NCBI RefSeq assembly: GCF_023053635.1
Contig: NC_086173.1
Coordinates: 132,033,197-132,097,196 of the forward strand
DNA: 64,000 nt
DNA from: Elgaria multicarinata webbii
Lineage: Eukaryota; Chordata; Lepidosauria; Squamata; Anguidae
Direction: 5' to 3'
The position numbers and the translations under genes are program-made. The notes under the pieces were generated by a model, which had not been told where the DNA came from, ran no database searches, and saw only the letters and a list, made by a program, of their open reading frames with translations. Below are positions 32,751 to 44,630 of this stretch, in pieces (position 1 is the stretch's first letter; the number at the start of each line of letters is the position of its first letter).

Positions 32751-34099
32751 TAATAATAGAAAGGAGAAAGAGAAATAATAATAATTTGCCTGCTTAGTTC
32801 TGAACTTGTTATTTTGTGTGCCCAGTCCTCCTTCCACTGCCCAGCCTGCAACCCTTCTACATGGCACGAACATCTTGATATTTTCTCCATCTGCAAATCA
32901 GGGTTGGCTTCTCTATTCTTCTCCATAATTGAGTGGGAACTTATTTTGACTGGAAACTACCAGACGTCAGTATCATGAATGCCAGTACCTCCATGCATTC
33001 TACTTGCTGAACGTTGTTATAATCCTGTGTAGCATAAAGAAGACTCCTAAAAATAAAAAAAGAAAGGCTCGCTCAGTAGAGTGACAGAAGAAAGGGAAGA
33101 TGGTGGGGACTATAAGGGGATATTCATCTTCATTGCTGTCTTTTGTAAGCCGCATGCTTTTGCACCACAGGCAACATGCTGCTCTTTAGAGACTCCTCTT
33201 TTGTGGAACAGCTCCCCTGTGACAACAGGACACAGCAGAAGCAGCAGCGAAGCAGGATGTATCATCCAGCGAGTATTCGCATTGTTCAGCTGGAGCCCTT
33301 GACTGAAGCTGCTACCAAGGCTGCCAGGCCAATGCATGTCGGATAGAGATTTTGCTTTCAAGGCTTTTTGTACAATGCTTTTAGTTACTAATTTTATTTA
33401 TTTAAGTGTGTGTTTTCCTTTCCTTTAAAATAATTAAATAAATAGATAAATCACACAGTGGCTTGTGACATAACAATTCATATAAAAAGCACATCAAATG
33501 TAAAAAAAGCAAAACCAAATAAAAACTACTCAAATCCATTGCACGCATACCATAAAACAAGAGTAGGAGAAAGCAATTCAAGCATAAAACAGGAGATGCT
33601 TTTATGCCTCCCAGATCACCAGAACGCAATGATTATACACATTTGGTATTCATCTGCGATAACTACATAAAATCAATAGTGAGAATGCAGCCCAACCAAT
33701 TGCTGAAGAGAGTGTGCATGGCCCTGGTTACTTTTCTTTCCGCTAGGAGTCCACTGGCATTGAAATGATCGTTGTTAATATAATCACTGTGGCTTCCTAA
33801 CTAACAGTAATGGTATGCATCACCTCCACCCCCTGAAGCACTGGAGCTTAGCAAGTGGCTATCTTGACACGGGAAAGCAGTTCAGTGTCATGTTTAGTGA
33901 GAAGATATCTGCAGCTCTGCAACTCTTCTCTGCAATGGGGAGTGGGCTGTATAGTTACCATCTTCCTAGTTCATCCCTGCTACAATCCTTAGTGTTGCAC
34001 AGCAGAGCACTACAAATGGAGCTCTGGTGATTTTGTCCTTCATATCACATTCTAAATAAGAAAATTAAGACGGCCCTTCAAAACAGCAATGATATGCAA

Positions 34100-34226
34100 G
34101 AGCCTTTCTCAACCTGGCACTCTCAAGATGTGTTGGACTACAGTTTCCATCATCCCAAGCCAATGGCCATGATGGCTGGATCTGATGGGAATTGTAATCC
34201 AAGGCACCAGGTTGGGGAAGGCTGAT
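34100..34226. mobile_element. Family C hairpin element
   Basis: GAGCCTTTCTCAACCTGGC at the left is mirrored by CACCAGGTTGGGGAAGGCTG at the right, and GTGTTGGACTACAGTTTCC is mirrored by GGGAATTGTAATCCAAGG. Both arms are well preserved, making this a good reference copy for the family. Confidence 0.65.
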
Positions 34227-34705
34227 GTAAAACCTCAGGTTCAGATCCCACTACTATGCTAAAAATGATATTGGTATTGATAGAGTACACTATAATGGGG
34301 ATCCCCAACACAGCACCCACAGGCATCAGTGTACCCACAGGGAACTCCATCAGTGCCCACAAAGCTTTATACTCCCTGACCCTTCAATTTTTAATTAAAA
34401 TAAACCTGAAGGTGTTAGGGCACCGGGTTCCCCTTCCTCTTCCTGCTTGGCTGGACAGGAAGAGAAAAGAGCTGCTTCCTGGCACTGCCCAATCTTCTGC
34501 CCACGCAGACCTTCCCCCTTTGATCTCTCTCCGCTCCCATCTTCTATCTTTGTCCTTTCTCTCCCCTCAATCCCTTTCCTCAATCTTTTCCTACCCTCTA
34601 CCCCTTTGCTTTGCTGGTTCTCCCTTGCTCCCAGCCTACAGCCTAGTTATTTTTCCTCTCCCAGTTTACTTTTCTCTTTCTATCCCTCCTAGCCTTGCTC
34701 TCTTT

Positions 34706-34846
34706 GGCCGTAGCTAGACCTAAGGTTTATCCCAGGATTGTCCTGGGGTCAAACCTGTTCATCTAAGTGCCACACAGGGCATCCAGCGCTCAGGCAGGGA
34801 CGAACCCAGGATGATCCTGGAATAAACCTTAGGTCTAGCTACAGCC
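34706..34846. mobile_element. Palindromic MITE, GGCCTTAGC family, copy 3
   Basis: The ends are GGCCGTAGCTAGACCTAAGG and CCTTAGGTCTAGCTACAGCC, each with one or two changes from the other copies. Flanks (TTT and CAA) show no intact duplication. Length is 141 bp. Confidence 0.8.
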
Positions 34847-34914
34847 CAAGTCTCACTATTTCCCTCCCTCCCTAGCCTGCTCTTCTCCTCTACCTTTCCA
34901 GCCCCTTCTCTCAT

Positions 34915-34917
<3 letters not shown>

Positions 34918-34961
<44 letters not shown>
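34918..34961. repeat. (AC)22 microsatellite
   Basis: A long uninterrupted AC run 70 bp after a palindromic MITE. Open frames crossing it on the - strand (poly-CV) are artefacts. Confidence 0.95.
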
Positions 34962-34962
<1 letters not shown>

Positions 34963-35433
34963 ACCTTCCAAGGTGGCAGCTCTTATGGCAGAAGAGGAGG
35001 TAAGAGCACCAAGTGGGGAATGGAGTGGATGAACCTGGGGTCAAGGTAGGGAAAACTTGGGCTGCGGGCATTTTCCTTTCCTTTGGGACTGGGGAAAGGG
35101 GTATGCATACGGAGGATGAGGAGAGCGATCTTATGTAGGCCTACTCAGAAGTAATTCTCATTGAGAGTCATGTAAGTATGCATAGGCTTGCAGTGTTAAA
35201 CGGGGATTTTGTGCTTCTTTGGGGTCAAATATATGGATTGGCTTTGGAGTTGAGACCCTTCCTCTGCTTGATGAATTACTTGTCTTTTGATTAGCCAGGC
35301 CCCCACAGCAGCCATGATGTGACTAGTCATGTCCTCTGTGGGAGACACTTTGTGGTGGCGCCCACAGCAGTTGCTCAAATTCCCAAATCTACCTTCAGGT
35401 CTAAAAATGTTGGGGACCCCTGCACTATAGGCT

Positions 35434-35556
35434 ATTTATTCATTCATTCATTCATTCATTCATAATATTTATACACATCCTTTCTATCAAATTTTTCTCA
35501 AAGTGACTTACTATCAACAAGTTATAATAATACAAAAAAAAAAAAAAAAAAAAAAC
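35434..35556. repeat. (ATTC)n run and poly-A tract
   Basis: Seven ATTC tetramers (35434-35462) are followed about 75 bp later by a pure A run of about 21 (35534-35554). The stretch between reads like the reverse of a LINE tail region, but I cannot name the family. Confidence 0.7.
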
Positions 35557-36189
35557 CAGAAAAACCTCAAACTAACAGCCCTGTATCTTCTAGATGATGC
35601 CAGAACATTCTTTCTTTAGTTTCTGCAGCAGACAGTTGGAGCTGAATGGTTTTTTTTTCCTGGCAGGAGCGGGAGGAACAAACTCCCTGCAGCTCTTTTT
35701 CCTCTGACCAGTGGATGCAGCCATGTTAATTTCCCCCCTGTCATGATGTTCTTCCTAGGATGTACGGGATGAATGTCCCAGTAGCCCTTGAGCCCCTGGA
35801 CAGTGGCAGAGGCCAGAGTGTGCTTCCCTTAAGTACTGCAGTTCCAGAGCAAGTTATGGTGTGACCTTCCTAGTTCAGCAGTGTTATAAATAATAATATA
35901 AATTTGTAAAGATGGGTGAGCAGCACCACCACCACCCTGCCATTCACAACAGATTAGATCAGAAACAAATTGAGCTATTTCTCCCCAAATCAGGGAATTC
36001 TCCGCTAAATTTCTGAGCCATGGTGCAAAGAGTAAGGTGCTGGAGTTCAATTCAAGATCGTTGATGCTCTAAATCAAAGTTACTTTATTCTCTGTTGTTG
36101 AGAAGAGGGTTGAGAAGTTGTTAACCGTTCTTCCCACAGCAGATTTATTAGAAAAGGGATAGAAAGTAAAACTACAATTATGAAGCAAT

Positions 36190-36252
36190 TGTTGTGAACC
36201 ACCCAGAGAACTTCAGTAGTTGGGTGGTATAGAAATGTAATCAATCAATAAA
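36190..36252 (+). mobile_element. L2-like LINE 3' tip
   Basis: TTGTGAACCACCCAGAGAAC, then TTGGGTGGTATAGAAATG and AATCAATCAATAAATA. It is the common 3' terminal block, immediately followed by an unrelated CR1-like fragment. Confidence 0.6.
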
Positions 36253-36259
36253 TAGAAAT

Positions 36260-36705
36260 ATTCGAATGCCTTTATACAAACCTATGGTGCGACCACACTT
36301 TGCATACTGTGTATTGTTTGGGGCACCACATCTCAAAAAGGATATTGTAGAGCTCAAAAAAAAAAGTGCAGAAAAGAGCAACCAAGATGATCAGGGGTCT
36401 CTGGAGCAACTTTCCCATGAGGAAAGGTTGCAACATCTGGGGCCTTTTAGTGTTTTTTGTTTTTGTTTTTAAAGAAGCAAGTGGGGTGGGGAAAACATGA
36501 TAGAAAGGTTTATAAAATTACATGTGGCACGGGGAAACTCAATAGAAGTTAATTTTCCTCTCATAATACTTGAACTTGGGGTCATCTCATGAAGCTGAAT
36601 GGTGGGAGGTTGAAGGGAGATAAAAGGAAGTAATTCTTTACATTGCCCATAAAACACGAGATCCGCTATCACAATTGATGGCCAGCAATTTGGATGGTTT
36701 TAAAA
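36260..36705 (+). mobile_element. CR1/L3-like LINE, ORF2 C-terminus and 3' UTR
   Basis: A frame from 36266 reads MPLYKPMVRPHFAYCVLFG then APHLKKDIVEL, the conserved end of CR1-clade ORF2. The frame then decays through an A run, but HEERLQHLGPF is still readable. The 3' part continues to GGATGGTTTTAAAAGGGG, where the element at 36711 interrupts or abuts it. It is a broken, old copy. Confidence 0.7.
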
Positions 36706-36710
36706 GGGGG

Positions 36711-36905
36711 CATGGCTACACAGGGCGATATCCCAGTGATCATCCTGGGATCGTCCCTGTGCGTCCACATGACGCACAGGGCATCCCAGGAGCAGGGAGG
36801 GATGATTCCTCCCTTGGCCCGGGATATCACCCTACCAATAAATTCCAATTTTTCTGTGGTCTCGGGATGATCTCGAGACCACGGAACATGTGGCCCGCCA
36901 TCCCG
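36711..36905. mobile_element. Palindromic element related to 9771, with internal hairpin
   Basis: GGCATGGCTACACAGGGCG then ATCCTGGGATCGTCCCTGTG and GACGCACAGGGCATCC match the left part of the element at 9771. Near 36870-36896 lies a strong 27-bp imperfect palindrome with arms GTGGTCTCG and CGAGACCAC. The right limit is uncertain. Confidence 0.55.
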
Positions 36906-37359
36906 TTTTCGTCATGACTCCTCAAGAGTAACCGCCAGGACCCAGGCAACTTTACAATGTGATAAGGGAGGAATCAAAGCGCTATTTCTATTATAGCTCC
37001 TTTGTAACAGAATACAGTTATATACATGAGTCAGTCCACCAGTCACTCCACTGATATATTACTTAATTAGCTAATTACTTTTGTTGAATGATAATGATCA
37101 ACCCTAAAATGCATTGGCAAATTTTGATACAATGCAAGCTTTGTTCAGTTCAAGACTGGTGATCCAAGAACATCATAAAGTCAAACTAAACAAAAATAAC
37201 TCTTGCAGTTTGGAGCCATAGTCCTGATTCCTACATTAACTGGAAAATTTGGTTGTTGGCAAGGTCAAGCTGTGCCCCCCTTCCCCAATCCATATGACAA
37301 ACCATATGTGGGCCATGTTGAATTTGAGGAAATTTCCCCAGTGTAGTTTAAATTAATTG

Positions 37360-37482
37360 GCCCTGTTCAGAAGACACGTTAAACCATGGCTTTAACCATG
37401 ATGGATAAGGCAAAAAGCCTTACTCACTGTACTTAAAGCTGTGGTTTAATGTATCTTCTGAATGGGACCAGTGAACCATGGG
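37360..37482. mobile_element. Inverted-repeat element (CCCTGTTCAGA relative)
   Basis: GGCCCTGTTCAGAAGACACG at the left mirrors TATCTTCTGAATGGGACC at the right, and TTAAACCATGGCTTTAACC mirrors AAGCTGTGGTTTAA. The unit folds into a hairpin of about 120 bp and lacks a frame. Confidence 0.6.
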
Positions 37483-38270
37483 TACTACCTCACAAAAATT
37501 GCTTTCCAGTTGGGATCAGGACCCACTCAGATTGATTTAAACAATGAGATAAGAACTGCATATTGATTCAACCCTACACTCAGCTTTGCCTTTGGGTATG
37601 CTTTGATAAAAGTCTGGCTTTTCTGTGGTTCTGCTTGCTTTGGTTTGAATTTAGCAAGATTTTATCCTTCTGACTTCTTAAACCCTGGTGATTAATCAAA
37701 GCTCACTAGAATCCCATTTTGTCCCAATCACTCCTATTTGATTTCTACAACGATTTCCTTAAATCTTTGAATAGCAAACAGGGGACTACTGCAAACATAC
37801 CTTAACTACTTTAAATCACACTTCTGTGCAGCTAATAAAAACGGAGTGCAGCTAATGAGCTTGTGGAGATACGAAGACACAGTAAGCTTCTTAGTCCAGT
37901 TATAAGTAGCTTGCTGCAACTTAGGAGCTCTACTACTCCTTTGCTTTAAATCTATTATTCCTCTCAAGAAAAAAATCCGCTTCCTTGAGAGAGGTGCATT
38001 TTATGTCTTATAATTAATTAGGTGCATCACTACTTACTCATACATACATATATACATGCATGCATACTTACAGAACAGGGCTGAGAACATCTTATGGGTG
38101 GGTGTAAGAATAAATTTTGGAATAGGACAAAGAATCCTCAATCCTGAACTAATTTAAGACCCACTGTACACATGGTATGGAGTATGCAGATAGTGAAATG
38201 ATAGGTGACAGTCTAGGATTTAGATAGACTTAAACCCATTTTTATATCCTTTTTTAATGTGTGGGGAGAG

Positions 38271-38510
38271 ACTGTAGTTCAGCGGTAAAGTGCAGGCATT
38301 GCATGCAGAAAATCCAAGGCTAAGTTCAGTCCTTAGCACAGCCTTCCCCAATATTATGCCATCCAAATGCGTTGGACGGCATCCCCCACCATTTCCAGCC
38401 ATTGCCAATGTGAACTGTCCTAGCGTTACTTAAAAGGATCAGGTAACAAGTAATGGGAAAGACTTTTGTGGGAGACCCTGGAGAGCGATGCCAGACAGCC
38501 AGAAAGTAGA
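38271..38510 (+). mobile_element. tRNA-derived SINE split by a hairpin element
   Basis: The head (38271-38335) reads GACTGTAGTTCAGCGG and CATTGCATGCAGAAAATCC. It is broken by a family C arm (about 38336-38425, CAGCCTTCCCCAATATTATG), after which SINE body sequence resumes (GACTTTTGTGGGAGACCCTG then GAGAGC). The nested order means the hairpin element arrived after the SINE. Confidence 0.55.
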
Positions 38511-38612
38511 CCAGCCTTCCCCAACCTGGTGCCCTCTAGATGTGTTGGATTACAACTTCTATCTGGAAGGCACCAAGTTCTGACTACAACTGCAGTCCAA
38601 CACATCTGGGGG
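38510..38612. mobile_element. Family C hairpin element
   Basis: CCAGCCTTCCCCAACCTGG, GTGCCCTCTAGATGTGTTGG at the left and CTGCAGTCCAACACATCTGG at the right. A short inner copy of the arm (CTGGAAGGCACCAAGTTC) suggests an internal rearrangement. Confidence 0.55.
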
Positions 38613-39800
38613 AGTTGGATTGATTGATTTGATTCAAAGTATTTTTATCCCACTGTTCAGCCAAAAGGCTCGCAGAGCCTTAGAAAGATTGGAAATAAGA
38701 TTACTGTCCCTGCCTGGCAGCTCAAAATCTAAGAGACACAACACAAAAGGAAAGGGGATTGGGAGGGAGAAGGGGGGAAATTGCAAATTCAGGAACAGTT
38801 CTCATCTAGACCATAGTGGACTAGATGGACAAATAGGCAGCCCTCTTTGTTCCTAATGCTGTTGTACATTCTGTCTGAATGTCAGAAGTGCAAAGCAAGC
38901 CATTGCCTCATAAATATGACCAAGGGCTTCAACCATATGAGAGGGTTTATCTGTATCAAGGGCCAACCAGCTGCTAGGCAACCATCTGTTTCAGCTGCAC
39001 AACAGCTTCTTGTCAATAGTAACAGGTCACAATCCTATGCATGCTGCTTGGGCATGCTGGGAGCTGTAGACTTTTTTTCTGTCTGAATATGTAAAAATTG
39101 CACCCTTAATCATGCAAATAGGAATGAGAAGGAGTGAATTGATACAGTAGTTGGCAGTATCACAAAAACAACAAAGCTTTCATGCCCAGGCACTTATGGA
39201 ATTTCTCACAAAAAGGTGGTCATAGGCAGATCAAAACCAGTCTATCTCCCTTCCTTCCAGCTTTCTAATGAAGCAGCTGAGAAGGTAACTTATGAAGATG
39301 GCATATTCTACATATTGTGTTCCCTTGGATTTTTTGCAATGTTAATTTTAACATCTCTCACACGCACAGGAAACGCAGAATTTACTGAGAGAATGTGGGT
39401 ATAATGTACTCACTAGTAACAAAGAGCTGGTTAATTGAGCATGAGTTTTCATGAAGTAAATGCTAATGTCAGAGCTTGTTGTATTTAATATTCTATAATC
39501 TGATTTGTCTAGAAACTTACATTAAATTGTGGCTTCAGTAAATGTAAATTCTTGATGGAATTCAAAGCAAACAAGAAAGCTCTATTTCATTGTTTCCATT
39601 CATAAAATGGTTTAGTCTCCCTCTAATGGCCAAGTGATGTAATTGTTTTTTATAAAGTTTTCTAAAAAAGTTCTTTGCTTAGCGACTCACTAATGGACTT
39701 TGTACTTTGGTTTGCTCCAGCATTAAGCTTTGGGCCAGACATAATATAAGAGCACTTCATGGGAGATAGCCACCTGCTGATATGGATATAGGCTGTAAAG

Positions 39801-40687
39801 CAGTGGTTCCCAATTGGTGGTCCGTGGACCCCAGGGGGTCCATGGCACCATTCACATATTCACCATTCATTTCTGGAGTCCACTGATGAGGAATTCCTAC
39901 CAAAAGTAAAATATAACATCACTGAGCACCTGCGTGATTTAGCAACTAGCTTCAGAGATTACTTCCCTGTACCTAATACTGAAAACTCATGGATAAGGAA
40001 TCCTTTCGAATGTGGTGATGTACAAATAACAACTATATCTGCGGAACAGCAAGATGCATTTGTTGACGTGACTTGTGATGGTTCACTGAAATCATTTCAT
40101 TCAATCATTTCAATCAATCATTGAAATGGGTGATGGTTTTTCCTGATTATAAGAAGTTAGGTGAAAAAGCTTTGAAACATCTAGTTCCCTTTTGTTCCAC
40201 ATATCTTTGTGAACAAACATTTTTGACATTTTGTTATATGAAGGACAAGCATAGAAATTGGCTCGATATTGATCCAGATTTGAGATTAAAAGTAGGAAAT
40301 ATTGAACCAGATGTGGAAGGGATTGTTCGGAACAAAAAGAGGCATGATTTCTCCCATCAATTTAGGTTTAGTAGCTGCTTGACAATTTGTTATAGACGTT
40401 AGTAAAATTTACTATTTTACTAATAGACATTAGTAAAATTAAATTCGTCTTTATATTCCTAACTAAATCATTGTCATTTTTGCATGGTAATATCACAAAT
40501 TTTATGGTCTGTTTTTTAGTATACCTAAAATCCTTTGCTTATTAGGGGCTACCCCTTATTTTCTCCAAAAAATTGCTTCGTACAGGTAACTATCATAGAG
40601 ATAACAAATTTTTCAAAAGGAGGGGGTTCATGGCTTGGCATTTGAAAAACAAGGAGTCCGCAGTACTTGGTTAATTGGGAACCACTG
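39801..40687 (+). mobile_element. hAT element with transposase C-terminal remnant
   Basis: The inverted ends are CAGTGGTTCCCAATTGG and TTAATTGGGAACCACTG. Flanking 8-bp repeats CTGTAAAG (39793-39800) and CTGTAGAG (40688-40695) differ at one base, the hAT signature. Inside, readable + strand segments include HLRDLATSFRDYFP (near 39930) and, in the frame from 40121, HLVPFCSTYLCEQTFLTF then DPDLRLKV. These match the C-terminal dimerisation region of hAT transposases (ZBED5/Charlie type). The N-terminal zinc finger and most of the catalytic core are absent and the frame is interrupted, so the copy is an internally deleted non-autonomous relic of about 890 bp. Confidence 0.85.
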
Positions 40688-40867
40688 CTGTAGAGTGTTA
40701 CAAACCTTATTTGGGATGCAGAGCTGTTTAAAAACTCAGATCCTTTTTCAGGCTTCATTTAAACCTGATTTTATGCAGAGATAGACATTACTGTTGTTGT
40801 TGCTCCTGCTATTATTATTTTAAATCCATCCAATAACAAAAAGTCTTTGCTGGCATACCATGCTGAG

Positions 40868-40975
40868 CAATCCTATGCATGCTTACATGGAAGTAAGTCC
40901 CACTGGGTTTAATGGGACTTACTCCCCGTGTAGCTGTGTTTAAAGATTGGAGCCTAATTAACCCATTGATTTCAA
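40868..40975. repeat. Short palindromic repeat (AAGTAAGTCCCA family)
   Basis: GCAATCCTATGCATGCTTAC, GAAGTAAGTCCCACTGGG and ATGGGACTTACTCCC show the inverted arms clearly. It is one of the better preserved copies of the family described at 4459. Confidence 0.55.
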
Positions 40976-41479
40976 TAGCTTTTAGCGTAGGATCAGACTA
41001 TATATAAGAAACTAGGAATTACTGGCTAAGGAAGCAGAAACCAAGAATACAGAATTAGGAAATCATGTTAAATAAGAATTAGGACCTACTGAATGAAGAA
41101 CCTGTAATTACTTACATTCTCATCTCTAGTTAACTGAAGCAGAGAAAAACTGCCAAAATTGCCATGAATTGACATAAAGCACCTGTTTGCCAATCTATCA
41201 CTTTTATCTGTGCAAATATTACTTAATTTATTTTAGTTAGCAGAAACAAAGCCTGGTTATTTCATCATCCCAGAAGCTTGTTAGGTCCTAATCTTATCTG
41301 TAGCCCTTCACACACACTTTATTTTCACACACTACATCAAAATGATTGAAGTATGCATGGGTACAATTGGAAAAAAAAAACCTAAAAATATAGCATTTAG
41401 TTAAGAAAATATAGAGAGATCAAACCCAGTCTGTAAAATTCTGAAAGGTGCAACATCTATTAAGGAAACACACTAAGGG

Positions 41480-41574
41480 AGGCATCCTATACATGTTCAG
41501 ATAGAAACCTACTGGCTGAGGTATGCTGGGAGTTCTTGGACTTTTTTTGTCTAAACATGTATAAGATTGTGCCT
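41480..41574. repeat. Palindromic repeat (CAATCCTATGCATG family)
   Basis: GCATCCTATACATGTTCAG at the left is mirrored by AACATGTATAAGATTGTGCC at the right, with GGTATGCTGGGAGTTCTTGG in the centre. Same family as 11757-11872. Confidence 0.55.
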
Positions 41575-42576
41575 AAATCAAAATTCCTATGTCCCTTGAA
41601 TGCTGGTGATATTTCTATATACTTCCTCAGTCACTATTCTGGAATATTATAGGGGAGGATTGAAGTCAGCCCACTGTGCAAGCCTTTGGTTGCTGTTGAT
41701 GGAACCAGGCCTGTCAGCAGAATATATCTAAATAATGGCATTGTGATATTCAGCTCCATTGCATGATTAATAACGTTATTACAAGGGGGAGAAATCATGT
41801 TTCCTTACTGTCACTTCTGCACCCCCGCATTTGTCCCTCATTACTTCCTCTTCTGCCTGGAGGAAAAAGAGGAAGTAAACAAAGACCATGTGGCCCATTC
41901 AGAAGGACATTCCATTTTTGAAAAAAAGTCTGATTAAAAGGGGTCTATTTTGTGATGGAAAAACGGGCAGAAGGAGCGGGAGGTGGACGACATCTAAAGG
42001 AAGCACGCACATCCATAAGTGGGCAGTAGCAAGTGTGCGATAAAACGCTCGTCTGATGAACCTCTATGAGAGCTCACAAGAACTCCAGACTGAGTCACTC
42101 TTGAGACTTAATCCAATATACCCAGCACCTTACAGAATTGGATTCCTTTATGTAATAATAGGTGGGGAATATTACCTCAGTGTTAGGTTTATGTGAGAGA
42201 TGTTGTTATTAATAAACTCCTGCAATTAGAAGACACAAACAACCGATTACATAGTGCATACAGCACCCCATGTATGCCCATTATCAGTAAAACTCGTTCT
42301 GTTTCCATGACAACCTGGACTGAAAAGCTCGGCTGATATGGGATCTTTTCCAGATGGGAAAGCCCTTGCAAAAACAAGAACTCTGGAACATGGCTGTGCA
42401 TGCATATGTGTGTGCACATAAATGCACACACATACACACATTGGGTGGTAATGAAATGTAATAAATAAAATAATTGGTATATAACCTCTAAGTATAGCTA
42501 GTTGCATTATCTGACCTAAGCATTCAGCTTCAAACAGAAGTCTAAATTTAGACCAGCTACCATTTGTAGCCTCACA

Positions 42577-43475
42577 TAAGAACAAAAGAAGTGCCCTGAT
42601 GCTGGATCAGACCGAGGGTCCATCTAGTCCAGCACTCTGTTCACACAGTGGCCAACCAGCCATCGGCCAGGGATGAACAAGCAGGACATGGTGCAACAGC
42701 ACCCTCCCACCCACATTCCCCAGCAACTGGTGCACACAGGCTTCCTGCCTTGAATACTGGAGATAGTACAAAACCATAAGGGCGAGTAGCCATTGATAGC
42801 CTTTGCCTCTAGGAATTTATCCAACCCCCTTTTAAAGCATCCAAGTTGGTGGCCATCACTACATCTTTTGGTAATGAGTTCCATAATTTAACTATGCGCT
42901 GTGTGAAGAAGTACTTCCTTTTATTTGTCCTGGATCTCTCACCAATCAGCTTCATTGGATGACCCCAGGTTCTAGTACTTTGAGAGGGAGAAAAATGTCT
43001 CTCTACCTACCTTCTCCATACCATGCATAATTTTGTACACCTCTATCATGCCTCCCCTTAGCCTCCTTTTTTCCAAGCTAAACAATACCAGTTGATGAAA
43101 ACTTCCCTCATAGGGGAGATGCTCCAGCCCCTTAATAATTTTAGTTGCCCTTTTCTGCACTTTTTCCAGTTCTATAATATCCTTTTTTAGGTGTGCTGAC
43201 CAGAACTGTACACAGTTTTCTAAGTGTGGTCACACCATAGATTTGTAAAAGGGCAGCATGATACTGGCCATTTTATTCTCAATTCCTTTTCTTATAATGC
43301 CTAACATGGAGTTTGCCTTCTTTACAGTGCCCACACACTGGGTGGACATTTTCATCGAGCTGTCCACCACAATCCCAAGGTGTCTTTCTTGTTCAATCAC
43401 CGCCAGCTCAGATCCCATTAGGTTATACTTGAAGTTGGGTTTTTTTTGCAAGTACACAAAGTGAAACCTGTGGGT
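42577..43475 (-). mobile_element. CR1/L3-like LINE, ORF2 C-terminus plus 3' UTR, antisense
   Basis: On the - strand, reading from 43475 down, the frame gives ERHLGIVVDSSMKMSTQC, ANSMLGIIRKGIENKMASI and LPFYKSMV, and in a following stretch KRATKIIKGLEHLPYEG and LFSLEKRRLRGGMIEVYK. These are the last conserved blocks of a CR1-clade ORF2. The 3' UTR runs to about 42577 with CCATCTAGTCCAGCACTC on the + strand. At about 900 bp it is the longest LINE fragment here. The frame is broken in places, so it is inactive. Confidence 0.75.
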
Positions 43476-43618
43476 TCCACGATAGAGGGAACTAAGCCAA
43501 GTGATGATATACATCGCATGAAAGTCTGCTGATTTTGTGTGAGGAATTTGCCACAGGAAATGGAGGCTGTGCTGACATATAACTGAGACACATTGCATGG
43601 TAGTTCCTATGGTAAGAA

Positions 43619-43945
43619 TTGTGCACGGCCTAGAGAGCCTCAGCTATTGGGCAGTATAAGAATGAAATAAATAAATAAAATAAAACATAATTATGCCAAC
43701 ATGGTTTTTAAAAATCGGTCTGTTCATTATATCCTTTTGTTTTGGCTTTGCTTTTGATTGCCATTGATATCAACAAATAAAAACAAACCTATGAGCTTCT
43801 GACGAGAATCAACCTGATAGAACTCTGTTCTAATTTTTGTAACATTTCTTTGTTTCAGTTTTTTTTAAAAAAAAACACTGCAAACCGTCTTGGATGCCTT
43901 GGCAGAAAGATGGGCAATAAATGCACTAAATAAAGTAAAATAATT
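43619..43945 (+). mobile_element. Two L2-like LINE 3' ends in tandem
   Basis: The first (43619-43680) has CGGCCTAGAGAGCCTCAGC and TTGGGCAGTATAAGAATG with an AAAT tail. The second (43880-43945) has CAAACCGTCTTGGATGCC and GGGCAATAAATGCACTAAAT. The DNA between has no identified content. Confidence 0.5.
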
Positions 43946-44529
43946 ATATTTTGCATTGATGTCTTTCAACCATAATGCTTGTGCAGTCAACGAGCCATAA
44001 TCTTTCTCCACCAGCAGTAGTATTCCATGTTCCTGCCCTCTCTGCTACACTGGAAATTGGGTATTGGGCAAACTGTATCAACATAGGCGTGCGCAAGGGC
44101 TTTGCCAGATGTGCCCAGGCACACCCTAATTTCTCAAGTAATAAGCACCAAGTTGCGGGAGCCATTGAATAGGGATCCAGAGGGGGATCCAGCAAGAATG
44201 GTCTTCTGGCTGCTCTGTTGCCGCTGTCCCCAGCCATGCACTGTTGCTCCTGGCAGCAGGAGTGAAAAGGAACCACTCTGCTGGAAACCTCTCTGCCAGG
44301 AGCCACACTTCAAAGAGGCCAGGAGGAGGGACCCGAAGGCTGATATCACCTCGTAAGCCCCTCCTCCAGCCAGTGTTACCACAAAGCCCCACCAATGCTG
44401 GGTCTTGAGGAGCAACTCCCCATTCCCCCACCACTCACCCCTCCCATGGTCAGGCAAGCCAAACGTGGAATAGGGCATCAAGGTCTACAAAGTTTAATAA
44501 AAAACAAGTACTGAAAAATTTCACCACAC

Positions 44530-44630
44530 AAATTCAATGTTGCCCAATCTGGTGTTATCTAAATATGTTTGACTACAGCTTCCATCATCCTTCAGTCAGC
44601 ATGGCGGGCACAAGCTGGGTGAAGGCTGCA
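44530..44630. mobile_element. Family C hairpin element, diverged
   Basis: TTGCCCAATCTGGTG, TTTGACTACAGCTTCCATC and AGCTGGGTGAAGGCTGC mark the two ends of a worn copy. Confidence 0.45.

Noticed and set aside
33100-33350. Open frames on both strands near 33.1-33.4 kb
   Set aside because: No splice context, domain or conservation cue; products are short and unlike any family I know.
40121-40402. 93-codon open frame as a possible host gene
   Set aside because: It is the C-terminal piece of a hAT transposase between inverted ends with target duplications, lacking the rest of the protein.
43230-43598. 122-codon - strand open frame as a novel gene
   Set aside because: Its C-terminal half matches the last blocks of a CR1-clade ORF2 and it continues into LINE 3' UTR.
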